DNA from: an uncultured Gilliamella sp.
Lineage (GTDB): Bacteria > Pseudomonadota > Gammaproteobacteria > Enterobacterales > Orbaceae
Assembly (NCBI GenBank): GCA_946480175.1
Contig: CAMLIK010000012.1
Span: forward strand, 1 to 47,464
Length of the DNA stretch: 47,464 nt
Reading direction: 5' to 3'
The position numbers were made by a program, and so were the translations under genes. The notes below the pieces were generated by a model, which was not told the DNA's origin, ran no database searches, and was given only the letters and a program-made list of their open reading frames with translations. Shown here one piece after another: positions 8,580 to 20,830 of the stretch (within the stretch, counting starts at the first letter, position 1; each line of letters starts with the position of its first letter).

Positions 8580-9446
8580 TTATTCGATATTTTGTACTTG
8601 CTCGCGGATTTGTTCAATCAAGACTTTAAGTTCGATAGCACTAGCAGTAACATCCGCATTGATTGATTTTGAAGCAATGGTATTTGATTCACGATTAAAT
8701 TCTTGCATCATAAAATCGAGTCGACGACCTACGGCCTCATTTTTCTTTAAGATTGCATAGGTTTCTTTGACATGAGTCATTAAACGATCTAACTCTTCAG
8801 CCACATCGATTTTTTGCGCAACTATCACAATTTCTTGTTCAAGACGAGAGCTATCAAGTTCAATATTGGCTTCTTCTATTTTGCTTTTTAAGCGCTCTTT
8901 TTGCCATTCCAAGATTTGTGGCATCCAATTTCGAATTTTATCAACTTCAACCGTTATCGCCGCTAAACGCTGAGTAATTAATTCACTTAAGGCTTGGCCT
9001 TCACGTTCACGAACTGCGATAAATTCCTCTATTGCACTTTCAAGTAAAGCCAAAATTTCTTGCGAAATAGTATCCAAATTTTGTTCTTTGCTTGACATCA
9101 CCCCTGGCCAACGTAAAACATCAAGTGGATTGATTGCTCCTGTTTGATATTCACGTTTAATCCAATCACCGGCAGTTAATATCTGTTTAGCAAGCTCTAT
9201 ATTTAATGATAACTCTTGATGCTGCGCTGCTGGATCGAGTTCGAAGCGTAGATTACATTCGACTTTACCACGAGTTAATCGAGCACGAAGACGCTCACGA
9301 ACAATCGGCTCAAGCGAACGAAACTGTTCAGGCAAACGAATATAGGTTTCTAAATAGCGCTGATTGACCGAACGCAACTCCCAAGACGCACTACCCCATG
9401 ATTGGTTTAACTCTTTTCGTGCATATGCGGTCATACTAGAAATCAT
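8580..9446 (-). CDS. yicC: YicC family endoribonuclease
   Basis: YicC proteins are endoribonucleases that affect small-RNA turnover in E. coli. The start MISSMTAYARKELNQSWG matches the E. coli N-terminus, and the length of 288 residues matches too. The conserved C-terminal domain (DUF1732) includes VAEELDRLMTHV and GRRLDFMMQEFNREANT-like sequence (here NRESNTIASK). The ATG at 9446 has AGGA at a good distance; an upstream in-frame ATG at 9482 lacks a ribosome site and does not match the family. It is divergent from rph-pyrE, as in E. coli. Confidence 0.95.
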   Translation of the reverse strand: MISSMTAYARKELNQSWGSASWELRSVNQRYLETYIRLPEQFRSLEPIVRERLRARLTRGKVECNLRFELDPAAQHQELSLNIELAKQILTAGDWIKREYQTGAINPLDVLRWPGVMSSKEQNLDTISQEILALLESAIEEFIAVREREGQALSELITQRLAAITVEVDKIRNWMPQILEWQKERLKSKIEEANIELDSSRLEQEIVIVAQKIDVAEELDRLMTHVKETYAILKKNEAVGRRLDFMMQEFNRESNTIASKSINADVTASAIELKVLIEQIREQVQNIE

Positions 9447-9498
9447 AATAGGTCCTAAATTTATGAAAAACTTGCTGGGCATTGTATCACAAATTCTG

Positions 9499-9553
9499 TA
9501 TAATGTGCTCTTAGCTTAGGCTAAACATCAACGCTTTCTTGTTGATGTCCTCC
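9499..9553 (+). promoter_or_regulatory. rph-pyrE promoter -10 box and hairpin-containing leader
   Basis: A perfect TATAAT lies at 9499-9504; the -35 box is unclear. The leader then holds two perfect hairpins: TTAGC/GCTAA (9511-9524) and ACATCAAC/GTTGATGT (9525-9532 with 9541-9548). CCTCC follows at 9549-9553, complementary to the GGAG ribosome site of rph at 9600-9603. There is no terminator-like T run. Post-transcriptional control is possible but unproven. Confidence 0.45.
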
Positions 9554-9609
9554 TAAATGATTTAATAAGTTCAAAGATAAATTTTAAAATAAAACTGCTG
9601 GAGAATTGC

Positions 9610-10326
9610 ATGCGCCCGTCTGGTCGATCCGCGGAACAAGTCCGCCCAATCAAAATAACCCGTCATTACACTAAGCATGCAGAAGGTTCTGTATTAGTCG
9701 AGTTTGGTGAAACAAAAGTACTTTGTAATGCAACAATTGAAGAATCTGTACCTCGCTTTTTAAAAGGTCAAAATCAAGGATGGGTAACTGCTGAATATGG
9801 TATGTTACCTCGAGCTACCAATTCAAGAACCCAACGTGAAGCGGCAAAAGGAAAACAAACTGGCCGTACGATGGAAATCCAACGCCTTATTGCACGTTCA
9901 TTACGCGCAATGATTGATCTAAAATTATTAGGGGAATATACCATTACACTAGATTGTGATGTTATCCAAGCTGATGGAGGCACTAGAACAGCATCAATAA
10001 CTGGTGCTAGTGTGGCATTAGTTGATGCAATAAACATGATGTTAGCAAGTGGTAAAATCAAGCAAAACCCAATTAAATCTTTAGTGGCTGCCGTATCGGT
10101 AGGCATTGTTAATGGTGAAGCGGTATGCGACTTAGAATATATTGAAGATTCTAATGCCGAAACCGATATGAATGTGGTAATGACTGATGATGGTCGCATC
10201 ATTGAAATTCAAGGTACTGCCGAAGGTGAACCGTTTAGTCATGAAGAATTATTAACTTTATTAGAACTAGCAAAAAGTGGCATCACAACTATTACAGAAG
10301 CACAAAAACAAGCTTTGAAAGATTAA
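9610..10326 (+). CDS. rph: Ribonuclease PH
   Basis: RNase PH trims tRNA 3' ends by phosphate-dependent exonucleolysis and forms a hexameric ring. The 238 residues match the family length. Conserved parts are [20 protein letters not shown] at the start, [30 protein letters not shown], and [18 protein letters not shown] with the phosphate-binding region. The frame is intact, unlike the frameshifted rph of E. coli K-12. A GGAG ribosome site precedes the ATG. pyrE follows after 13 bases with no hairpin between, so the intercistronic pyrE attenuator of E. coli is absent here. Confidence 0.97.
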   Translation: MRPSGRSAEQVRPIKITRHYTKHAEGSVLVEFGETKVLCNATIEESVPRFLKGQNQGWVTAEYGMLPRATNSRTQREAAKGKQTGRTMEIQRLIARSLRAMIDLKLLGEYTITLDCDVIQADGGTRTASITGASVALVDAINMMLASGKIKQNPIKSLVAAVSVGIVNGEAVCDLEYIEDSNAETDMNVVMTDDGRIIEIQGTAEGEPFSHEELLTLLELAKSGITTITEAQKQALKD

Positions 10327-10339
10327 TTGGAGAGGATCG

Positions 10340-10987
10340 ATGAAATCATATAAGAGTGAATTTATAGAATTTGCTTTAGATAGGCAAGCATTAAAATTTG
10401 GTGAGTTTACCTTAAAATCAGGACGGAAAAGTCCCTATTTTTTTAATGCAGGACTATTTAATACCGGAAAGGATTTGGCGTTATTAGGTCGTTTTTATGC
10501 CGCTGCATTAATGGATGCAAATTTAAAATATGATGTCATCTTTGGTCCTGCCTACAAAGGTATCCCAATTGTCTCATCTACAGTTGTGGCTTTATCCGAG
10601 CACCACAATGTTGATGTACCTTATTGCTTTAACCGAAAAGAAGCTAAAGATCATGGTGAAGGTGGTAATTTAGTTGGTAGTTCTATTTATCAACAACGCG
10701 TCATGTTAGTTGATGATGTAATTACCGCTGGTACTGCAATTCGTGAATCAATGCGAATTTTAGAAGATAATCAATCTAAACTTGCTGGCGTATTAATCTG
10801 TCTTGATCGTCAAGAAAAAGGTCGAGGTGAATTATCCGCTATTCAAGAAATCAAACAAACTTATCATTGTAACGTAATTTCGATTATCACTTTAGATGAT
10901 TTGATCCAATATCTTTATCGTGATCCATCACGTAAAGACCAAGTAGTCCAAGTCGAAGCTTATCGTTCTAAATATGGCATTAAATAA
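10340..10987 (+). CDS. pyrE: Orotate phosphoribosyltransferase
   Basis: PyrE joins orotate to PRPP to form OMP in pyrimidine synthesis. The 215 residues include the PRPP-binding loop [18 protein letters not shown] and the flexible loop [18 protein letters not shown], both standard. [20 protein letters not shown] near the N-terminus is also typical. A strong GGAGAGG ribosome site lies a few bases before the ATG. It is second in the rph-pyrE operon and is followed directly by a terminator. Confidence 0.97.
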   Translation: MKSYKSEFIEFALDRQALKFGEFTLKSGRKSPYFFNAGLFNTGKDLALLGRFYAAALMDANLKYDVIFGPAYKGIPIVSSTVVALSEHHNVDVPYCFNRKEAKDHGEGGNLVGSSIYQQRVMLVDDVITAGTAIRESMRILEDNQSKLAGVLICLDRQEKGRGELSAIQEIKQTYHCNVISIITLDDLIQYLYRDPSRKDQVVQVEAYRSKYGIK

Positions 10988-10989
10988 CC

Positions 10990-11012
10990 AAGCGTCGTAA
11001 GACGCTTTTTTT
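10990..11012 (+). terminator. rph-pyrE terminator
   Basis: AAGCGTC and GACGCTT pair around a GTAA loop and are followed by five more T. It starts two bases after the pyrE stop codon. This is a textbook intrinsic terminator. Confidence 0.9.
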
Positions 11013-11131
11013 ATATTTGTAATCTTTTACAACTATTTGACAACTTTTCAAATAAATTAATTATCATTTGTCTTATCTTTCGACATTAATTTACTTAAGC
11101 CCATTTCTCTAGACTGAATTAAGGAAATAAA

Positions 11132-12238
11132 ATGAAAAAAAAATTTATATTAATTTTGTTACTCAATATAAGTACCATATTTCCATCTCAGGCAAACTAT
11201 AACGAGTTAAACGTCAGTAACTCTTATTTAGAACTGCAACAATTAAAATATGGCAAAGATCTCATTCCAGTGGGGAAAATTAGTTCAAATATTATTGATA
11301 GTATTAAATTAAAACCTGATACAGTTGAATTTTCTATTACTTTAGAAACAGAAGGAGCAACACCTACTGAAGCTTCCGATCTTAACGTTGAGACAATGAA
11401 GGAATTAAAAAATTATCTAAACACACTTGATATCACCGACGATAATTTAGTCACCATAGACTACCAAAACAGTGTTAAAACAGTTGCGAAAGAAAACAAT
11501 AAAGAAAATAACCATTATCAAGCGTTTCTTAATATTGTATTAACTATTGATGATAATGACAGTTTTATCAATCTAAATAAAGCCCTTGATAAATATAATA
11601 TAAATAATATTTCTCAGCTTGAAGAAGAGAAGTTAACTAACTATTATCTGTTCCAAATTACTTCAGTCGCTAATAGTGAAAGTAAAGCAAAAGAAGATCT
11701 ATACCAAAAATATACTAATATCGCGAATGATTTAAAAAATATCGGTTTAACAAATATTTCAATTAAGAGCTCGTTTGTCAGACAAATTGATACAAACAAA
11801 ATTAATGAGCAACGTTATTTTGTTAATAACACTTTAAAAATAAAAACAAATAAACTCGATCTTATCGGTAAGATTATTACTAAAGCACAAGAGTTAAAAA
11901 TGGAAGTCAATAATAACATCTCTTATAGCGTATCACCACAAGCCATTCAAACCGCAGTAAAAGAGCATGAAACTCTTTTATTAAACCAATTAACCACTAA
12001 AGTTGAACGCTTAATAGCTAAACAATATGTCGTTGGTGCACCTATTTCACTTGAACTTCAATCAAGATATCCTGAAGCAATTCATGAAAGAAATAACTTT
12101 AGCAGTAATCAAATGTTGAGAATGGTTTCAATGGCCTCTAGTGATATTGATGTTGATATTTATACACCACCTGAATATGAAATCACCCTAACCTTATCAG
12201 GCTCATTCGAAACGCTTAAAAAGGTCGAGCAAAACTAA
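11132..12238 (+). CDS. Exported SIMPL-like (DUF541-type) protein
   Basis: A signal peptide (MKKKFILILLLNISTIFPSQA) starts this 368-residue protein. The stretch LKPDTVEFSITLETEG, then a helix ending NYLNTLDITDDNLVTIDYQN, then a strand LNIVLTIDD, resembles the SIMPL domain of YggE-type periplasmic proteins. A second, similar arrangement seems to follow (VNNTLKIKTNKLDLIGKI to the C-terminal EITLTLSGSFE). It is longer than YggE (about 246). SIMPL proteins are linked to oxidative-stress resistance and outer-envelope roles, but the activity is unclear. AAGGAAA gives a good start at 11132. It is monocistronic, flanked by terminators. The family call rests on pattern, not alignment. Confidence 0.6.
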   Translation: MKKKFILILLLNISTIFPSQANYNELNVSNSYLELQQLKYGKDLIPVGKISSNIIDSIKLKPDTVEFSITLETEGATPTEASDLNVETMKELKNYLNTLDITDDNLVTIDYQNSVKTVAKENNKENNHYQAFLNIVLTIDDNDSFINLNKALDKYNINNISQLEEEKLTNYYLFQITSVANSESKAKEDLYQKYTNIANDLKNIGLTNISIKSSFVRQIDTNKINEQRYFVNNTLKIKTNKLDLIGKIITKAQELKMEVNNNISYSVSPQAIQTAVKEHETLLLNQLTTKVERLIAKQYVVGAPISLELQSRYPEAIHERNNFSSNQMLRMVSMASSDIDVDIYTPPEYEITLTLSGSFETLKKVEQN

Positions 12239-12275
12239 TTTGATGTAAGTTTATATAAAGTACTTTAGATTAATT

Positions 12276-12316
12276 AGATTTCATTTGGTTAATAATTTAT
12301 TAACTAAATGAAATCT
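12276..12316. terminator. Bidirectional terminator, 20-bp hairpin
   Basis: Arms at 12276-12295 and 12297-12316 pair over 20 bases with a single G-T wobble and almost no loop. It sits between the converging SIMPL-like and GntR genes and so can end both transcripts. T-rich sequence is present on each side but short. Confidence 0.7.
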
Positions 12317-12322
12317 TGCTGA

Positions 12323-13027
12323 CTATTTTGAATGACTTTGAACAAAGAATTTCGCATTATCGTAATGATAGATAATTTGTGAAAAATCGAAAGGTTCACC
12401 AGAAGAAGTATAAAAGATCTCTTCAACACATAAAGCGGGATCGCCGGCCTTTAAACCTAAATAAGGGGCGATATCTTGATCCAATTTTATGGCTTTAAAA
12501 TATTTGTCTGAAAAACCGATATTGACCTTACAAATATCTTTTACATAACTAAAGATTGAGTTTTCAGCAATTTCTCTATTTAAATAAGAAACAATTTTTT
12601 TTCGATAATAAGATTGTTCAAAACCATATACCCTGCCTTCAACCAATCGTAGTCGTTTTATATAATAGACCTCTTCATCATCTTCACAATGCAAATTCTC
12701 TTTAACTTTAGTATTAGGTTGAATAACATCAACATTAAACACTAGTGATGAGCCAGGCAAATCATTCAGGTCGACACTAAAGCCATGGCTTTCTAAGAAA
12801 TTGAGATAACCACGTTTTTTCGGCTGCCTAACAAAAATGCCACTGCCTTGTATTTGATAAATTACGCCGTGTCTTTCAAGACGATTGAGTGCTTTGATAA
12901 TTGTAGTACGACTAACTTGATATTGTTGAATTAAACCCTCGATATTAGGCAATTGCGTATCTTTGGGCAGATTTTGTTGGTAAATTGCCTGCTGTATTTT
13001 CTTTGCCACATCTTGGTATTTTAACAT
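12323..13027 (-). CDS. GntR family (HutC/UTRA) transcriptional regulator of the bgl genes
   Basis: The N-terminal winged helix (residues about 1-68) has the typical LIQQYQVSRTTIIKALNRLE and GVIYQIQGSGIFV. The C-terminal UTRA ligand domain (about 80-230) ends with SGEPFDFSQIIYHYDNAKFF. Such regulators usually bind sugar phosphates. The gene is divergent from the beta-glucoside PTS and its glucosidase, so it most likely represses them and itself; phospho-beta-glucoside would be the expected inducer. ATG at 13027 gives MLKYQDVAKKIQQAI, the usual family start; an in-frame ATG at 13072 would add 15 residues without a ribosome site. No BglG-type antiterminator gene or RAT hairpin is present. Confidence 0.88.
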   Translation of the reverse strand: MLKYQDVAKKIQQAIYQQNLPKDTQLPNIEGLIQQYQVSRTTIIKALNRLERHGVIYQIQGSGIFVRQPKKRGYLNFLESHGFSVDLNDLPGSSLVFNVDVIQPNTKVKENLHCEDDEEVYYIKRLRLVEGRVYGFEQSYYRKKIVSYLNREIAENSIFSYVKDICKVNIGFSDKYFKAIKLDQDIAPYLGLKAGDPALCVEEIFYTSSGEPFDFSQIIYHYDNAKFFVQSHSK

Positions 13028-13073
13028 TAGTTGTTCTTTATTATTGATATAAATAATTGATATTTTATACATA

Positions 13074-13104
13074 TACTAGAATAAATAAATTGAATTTACT
13101 AGAA
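13074..13104. promoter_or_regulatory. Candidate operator: two TACTAGAA repeats
   Basis: TACTAGAA occurs at 13074-13081 and 13097-13104, 23 bases apart, about two helical turns. A third CTAG is at 13113-13116. They lie in the divergent gntR-bglF region close to the gntR start, where a GntR protein could block both promoters. The binding protein is inferred. Confidence 0.4.
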
Positions 13105-13106
13105 AA

Positions 13107-13122
13107 CGGGATCTAGATCACA
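13107..13122. promoter_or_regulatory. Candidate CRP-cAMP site upstream of the bgl PTS gene
   Basis: CGGGA-TCTAGA-TCACA has a perfect right half (TCACA), the exact six-base spacer, and three of five matches in the left half to TGTGA. If transcription starts near 13173, after a TAATAT-type -10 at 13162-13167, the site is centred near -59, a usual class I activator position. Catabolite control of a sugar PTS fits. Confidence 0.4.
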
Positions 13123-13200
13123 AACAATAAAATTAGTAATTAACAATTTTTATTTTAGGGATAATATAGGCTCTCTTACCTGTTGAAAGGAGCTTAATAA

Positions 13201-16522
<3,322 letters not shown>

Positions 16523-16545
16523 CTATTTAATCACGCAATAAGAAT

Positions 16546-16577
16546 AAAGGATCTGTTTTTAACAAATCAGATCCTTT
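16546..16577. terminator. Bidirectional terminator between bgl operon and dinB
   Basis: AAAGGATCTG (16546-16555) pairs perfectly with CAGATCCTTT (16568-16577) around a 12-base loop. It lies between the converging bglA and dinB genes. The T runs after the stem are short on both strands. Confidence 0.7.
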
Positions 16578-16602
16578 CTTAGCAACCGACCTAAGCAAAA
16601 CA

Positions 16603-17658
16603 TCAAAATTTAAAAATCAACTGCTTTTCAACTTGTGGATCAATCAACGTCACATGGAACCCGATTAACCTAACTCCTCGATCATTACGCCTTTCTAACC
16701 AAACTTTATGAGCTTGTTCAATCAAATCAGCTTTATCCAACTTAGACCACACATGCTCTTGGGTTGTGAGCTGGAAATCATCAAACTTAAATTTCACACC
16801 TTGCCGAGCAATAGAGAGATCGGAACGAACTTTACTTAAACGCTTTTGTAACTCTTCAAAAAGTAGGTCAAATTGTGCTAAACATTCATCCCAATTATGA
16901 ATATCATCGACCAAAGTGCGCTCTACCCCAACTGACTTACGTTGTCGATCGTTACAAACTTCGCGTTCATCAATCCCTTGGCAACGTTCATATAAAATAC
17001 GTCCAAATTTACCAAAGTGATTAAGTAACTTTGTCAAATCATAATTAACCACATCTTTACAGGTAAACAGTCCTAACTCGCCTAATTTCTTCTCGGTCAC
17101 CTTACCCACACCGGGGATCTTTTTAAGTGAAAGCTTCTCAATAAATGCCTCAACTTGATCTGGCGTAATCACATATTGTCCATTAGGCTTATTCATATCA
17201 GACGCTATCTTAGCCAGAAACTTAAGTGGCGCCACACCAGCCGAAGCGGTTAATTCAAGCTCCTTATAAATTGCTTGGCGAATATCTTGAGCAATTAACG
17301 TAGCTGAACCATGACAAAGTCTGCAATCGGTCACATCCAAATAAGCCTCATCGAGAGAAAGGGTTTCAATGGCTTGAGTATAACGCCTAAATATTTGATG
17401 AATTTGATTGGAAACTTCTTTGTAAACAGCATGGCGCCCAAGAATAACCTTCAGATTAGGACACAGCTTAATTGCCTGTGCCATTGACATTGCACTATGC
17501 ACACCGTATTGACGAGCGATATAATTAGCAGTTGCTACAACGCCACGCTTACGAGGATCGCCGCCTACGGCAATCGGCACGTTGCGATAGCGAGGATTAT
17601 CTCTCATTTCGACAGCGGCATAAAAACAATCCATATCGACATGAATAATTTTTCGCAT
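16603..17658 (-). CDS. dinB: DNA polymerase IV
   Basis: A Y-family polymerase for translesion synthesis. The 351 residues begin MRKIIHVDMDCFYAAVEMRD, with the metal-binding Asp, and contain LSLDEAYLDVT, the second catalytic motif. GGDPRKRGVVATANYIAR and the helix-hairpin-helix region IPGVGKVTEKKLGELGL are also standard. The C-terminus ends QLIFKF, in the place of the beta-clamp-binding motif of E. coli (QLVLGL). ATG at 17658 is chosen by family match; an in-frame ATG at 17700 adds 14 residues. It is monocistronic; no LexA box was seen in the short upstream region. Confidence 0.95.
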   Translation of the reverse strand: MRKIIHVDMDCFYAAVEMRDNPRYRNVPIAVGGDPRKRGVVATANYIARQYGVHSAMSMAQAIKLCPNLKVILGRHAVYKEVSNQIHQIFRRYTQAIETLSLDEAYLDVTDCRLCHGSATLIAQDIRQAIYKELELTASAGVAPLKFLAKIASDMNKPNGQYVITPDQVEAFIEKLSLKKIPGVGKVTEKKLGELGLFTCKDVVNYDLTKLLNHFGKFGRILYERCQGIDEREVCNDRQRKSVGVERTLVDDIHNWDECLAQFDLLFEELQKRLSKVRSDLSIARQGVKFKFDDFQLTTQEHVWSKLDKADLIEQAHKVWLERRNDRGVRLIGFHVTLIDPQVEKQLIFKF

Positions 17659-17723
17659 AAAAGATGTAATGGCAGTAACTGTATAAATATACAATATCAT
17701 ACCTTTACTTTATCTGTAAATCT

Positions 17724-19424
17724 CTATTTAGGTAACTTATCGAAATCCGTTAATCCCTTTTTATTATGAGGATCACCAATCCAACGAATCGGTTGGGCAA
17801 AGTCCTTATTGACAATACTCCTTTCTGGTTGATAGTCATCAAAGCTAAGTCCAGCTAAATCGGACCAAGTATGAATCAAATCCTGAGTACTGAATTTTCG
17901 ATTTACATAAGATTGAAAATTATTAGGGTGATTTGTCAGCCATTTAGGTGATTGCCATAGCATAAATGGAATGGTATACATCGCTCTCGTTGGTGCTTTC
18001 TCATTACGACCTAAAACATCATGCGGCGCAGTTTGATAAACATCCTCACCATGATCAGAAAAATACAAAATAAAACCATTTGCATCACTTGCCTTAAACA
18101 AATTAAACAGTTTAGTGATAACAAAATCATTAAACATGATGGCATTATCATAACTGTTATAAACATCCAACTTATCATCATCCAAATCAAAAGCTAAACC
18201 AGACTTATCATTAAAGCGCTGATATTCGTCACTTTCAGGATAACGTAGTTCATATTTCATATGCGTCCCTAGAAGATGGATAACAATGAATTTCTTTTCG
18301 GTAGGATCATTGAGCACATTTTTAAACGGTTCAAAAACCGAAGAGTCATATTGCCTAGAACTTTGATTACGATCATTATTCATGTAAAACTGTTCATCAG
18401 CTTGCTTGGAAAACATCGTCAACATTGTATTGCGTTTTGTCATGGTCTGTTGATTGGTGATCCAAAACGTCTTATAGCCTGCCTGCTTCATCAAATCTAT
18501 CAATGACGGCTTAGAAAGATACAAATCAGGATGTTGTTCATCAGCCAAAGTTAGCGCTTGTTGCAATATCTCAATAGTATAAGGTCTTGAAGAAACCACA
18601 TCATTAAACACTACAAAATCAGGATTATCTTTCTCAAATTGCTCAATTAACGGCGTAGTATCACGTTCATAACCATAAATCCCCATACGGCTACGCGTGG
18701 TCGATTCACCAATCACCAGCACTAACGTTCTTGGCGTATTAGTATTAACATCTTTTAAATTCTCGAACTTAGGTAGGGATTGCAGATGATTTAATATATT
18801 TTCCATATTAGACAATTGTGAACGATAAGCAGCATAACTACTCAATAATTGCCATGGCACCGTGGTTTCCATTCGGCTGAGCAAATGCTTTGTTGCACGT
18901 TCAAACGAAGTCCGCTTTATCGCTATACTAATAAACAGCGGCGTCAACGCATAAACCATAATTACTATCGACACTAGCCATTTAGTCATATTTTTAACAT
19001 AAACAGGTTTAACTTTAAACCACAGCACTCCCCCAACGAAACTATAAATCAGCAAAACTACAACTAATTTGATACTCAGATATTGGGAAATAAATTCATG
19101 AGACTCGTTATAATTCGACTCCGCCATCACAAAAAAAACACTCTGGGAAAACTCCTGTCGAAAAATAGTGAAATAACCTATAGAAATCAGCGACAACCCA
19201 CCAACAACAATCCCATAAATCGTTGCATATTTTTTGGTAAAATTAGGAAAAAACAGCATCGGTACTAGCCAAATCATGCTATAAATTAGCGAATCCCTCA
19301 GCCCAATAAAATTAGCATGCCCTGTGAGCGCAATATAAAGTTGCAAAGTACAAGAAAAGTAACAGAAATACAAAATAGCATAAATCAACGAACGCCAACT
19401 AAAATTTTTATCCAACTTTCGCAT
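17724..19424 (-). CDS. cptA: Phosphoethanolamine transferase (CptA-like, sulfatase fold)
   Basis: This inner-membrane enzyme adds phosphoethanolamine to lipopolysaccharide. Of 566 residues, the first 190 hold five hydrophobic segments. The periplasmic catalytic domain follows, with VIGESTTRSRMGIYGYERDT (the Thr after GES is the likely nucleophile), GTHMKYELRYP and YFSDHGEDVYQ for metal binding. The motif GEST-x-RxRMxxYGY and the length resemble E. coli CptA (about 577), which modifies the LPS core. An OpgE- or EptA-like role cannot be excluded. It lies upstream of dinB on the same strand with 65 bases between; cotranscription is possible but not shown. Confidence 0.8.
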   Translation of the reverse strand: MRKLDKNFSWRSLIYAILYFCYFSCTLQLYIALTGHANFIGLRDSLIYSMIWLVPMLFFPNFTKKYATIYGIVVGGLSLISIGYFTIFRQEFSQSVFFVMAESNYNESHEFISQYLSIKLVVVLLIYSFVGGVLWFKVKPVYVKNMTKWLVSIVIMVYALTPLFISIAIKRTSFERATKHLLSRMETTVPWQLLSSYAAYRSQLSNMENILNHLQSLPKFENLKDVNTNTPRTLVLVIGESTTRSRMGIYGYERDTTPLIEQFEKDNPDFVVFNDVVSSRPYTIEILQQALTLADEQHPDLYLSKPSLIDLMKQAGYKTFWITNQQTMTKRNTMLTMFSKQADEQFYMNNDRNQSSRQYDSSVFEPFKNVLNDPTEKKFIVIHLLGTHMKYELRYPESDEYQRFNDKSGLAFDLDDDKLDVYNSYDNAIMFNDFVITKLFNLFKASDANGFILYFSDHGEDVYQTAPHDVLGRNEKAPTRAMYTIPFMLWQSPKWLTNHPNNFQSYVNRKFSTQDLIHTWSDLAGLSFDDYQPERSIVNKDFAQPIRWIGDPHNKKGLTDFDKLPK

Positions 19425-19817
19425 AGTTACAATTAATCATAAATGAAATGAGTCACTAAACTAAAAAAGCAGATTAACAAAACCTTAAGAGGGAATTAAT
19501 AATAGTCAATTACTGTCTTTTTGTGAAAGATGGGGGAGATAAATAAGATTTGAAAAAAGTGTTATTCAATTTTTTTGAAGAGCGAGACCTTTACCTACAC
19601 GGCAATAAAAATAGAACAAGACATACTATACAAATTGTTTGAAAAAAGGAAAAGTGGAATTTTAGTTTGATAAACCCTTTTTTGAATTTATTTTTAACTT
19701 ATTAAATTTCTAAATTTTCTAAATTTTGTTATTAGTTTAAAAAAAGAGTCAGCAATAAGTTAATTTTTGGAGTTCCAAATCCTCATTCCTCAACTTTTTT
19801 GAGTTCTATATTGCCTT
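19425..19817. other. Gene-free AT-rich interval between cptA and lysO
   Basis: No open frame is supported. It holds the short tandem repeat TCTAAATTTTC/TCTAAATTTTG around 19709-19730, and TTAACTTATT (19694-19703) with its complement AATAAGTTAA (19754-19763). Near 19779-19802 a TCCTCAACTTTTTTGA segment resembles sequences at 39917-39955 and 41834-41850. The interval should include the cptA promoter and the lysO 3' end, but no strong signal was found. Confidence 0.5.
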
Positions 19818-20726
19818 TTAAAACCCACCATAATTAAATAATGTCATAAAAATTGGCATGACTAGGGTTAGCAAAAAACCTTGAACGATTGCAGGAGGTA
19901 CAATGCTAACACCGGCACCTTTTTGTAACATGGGTAAGGTGAAATCCATCGATGTAGCGCCACATAACCCTAATGTTGTAAGTTTATATCGCTTGATTAG
20001 GGTAGGAATTAGGATGATGGCACATAATTCGCGTAGAATGTCATTTAGGAAAGTTGCGCTACCTATAATTGGGCCGTGAGCTTCGGTCATGAGTATTCCC
20101 GATAGTGAATACCAACCAAATCCTGATGACATTGCCAATCCTACTCGCACTGGTTGAGACAATATTAGGGCAGCGATAATACCACCGAAAAAGGTACTTA
20201 ATACCACAATTATAGTTGTTGCAATTCCGACTTTATTGAGTAGGATCTGCTTTAGTGAAATGTTGTTACTACGAAGTTGTATGCCGATAAAAAGTAGTAA
20301 AAAAACAAGGACAACCTTGGTTATATCTTCACTATATTGCCAAATAAATAGCGGAAAGAGTCCGGCAATAAAACCCGCAACTAGCGCAGTACATACTCGC
20401 AGTGATTCTAAGATCATTTTAAATCGTGACTCATATGTTTGGCTACTGTGTGTAGTGCGCCATGGTAAAAATATATCGACTAAGGCTAAGAAAATAAAAT
20501 TACCACCAAAGGTACAAATAAAGATAATGCTGGTATAAAAAAGGATGACTTTTAAGTTGGCGGCAAGGTTATCAAGGTGGGCCAATTCGGTACCCATTAT
20601 AAATAAGATAAAATAGACCATCCAACTTAGGATTTGGTTTATTTTGGCAATCCACTTTTGCTCTTTGAATTCAATCAAGTAACCTAGGCATAACGGCACT
20701 AAAGCAATAAGAATACCAAAATACAT
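19818..20726 (-). CDS. lysO: Lysine exporter LysO family protein
   Basis: LysO (formerly YbjE) exports L-lysine and thialysine across the inner membrane. The 302 residues have about eight hydrophobic segments. The conserved C-terminal half reads SSGFGWYSLSGILMTE, GSATFLNDILRELCAII and GATSMDFTLPMLQKGAG, all closely like the E. coli protein; the acidic residues there are thought to matter for transport. AAGGAATAAAAC precedes the ATG. The ybjX-like gene lies upstream on the same strand, and in E. coli the two are also near neighbours. No lysine riboswitch or leader was seen. Confidence 0.88.
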   Translation of the reverse strand: MYFGILIALVPLCLGYLIEFKEQKWIAKINQILSWMVYFILFIMGTELAHLDNLAANLKVILFYTSIIFICTFGGNFIFLALVDIFLPWRTTHSSQTYESRFKMILESLRVCTALVAGFIAGLFPLFIWQYSEDITKVVLVFLLLFIGIQLRSNNISLKQILLNKVGIATTIIVVLSTFFGGIIAALILSQPVRVGLAMSSGFGWYSLSGILMTEAHGPIIGSATFLNDILRELCAIILIPTLIKRYKLTTLGLCGATSMDFTLPMLQKGAGVSIVPPAIVQGFLLTLVMPIFMTLFNYGGF

Positions 20727-20830
20727 GTTTTATTCCTTACAATTATTTTTATTTAAAAAGTAAAACTTCGGTCTTTTTTATATCGCTTGTCATTTTAGGC
20801 AAACGATTTTTCGTATAAATATTGATAAAG

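Noticed and set aside
8576..8617. A longer EamA transporter starting at TTG 8617 inside yicC.
   Set aside because: The ATG at 8575 fits the family start; the extra residues are the shifted reading of the yicC end.
9774..10202. A 142-codon open frame on the minus strand inside rph.
   Set aside because: It lies wholly opposite the well-supported rph gene, has no ribosome site or recognisable product, and is explained by the codon pattern of rph.
13028..13072. A longer GntR protein starting at ATG 13072.
   Set aside because: No ribosome site, the extra 15 residues do not match the family, and they would run over the proposed operator region.
13130..13200. A BglG-type antiterminator (RAT) and terminator in front of bglF.
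   Set aside because: No hairpin with a T run is present there, and a GntR regulator gene is adjacent instead.
16603..17769. A LexA (SOS) box before dinB.
   Set aside because: No CTGT-N8-ACAG pattern was found in the region upstream of dinB.
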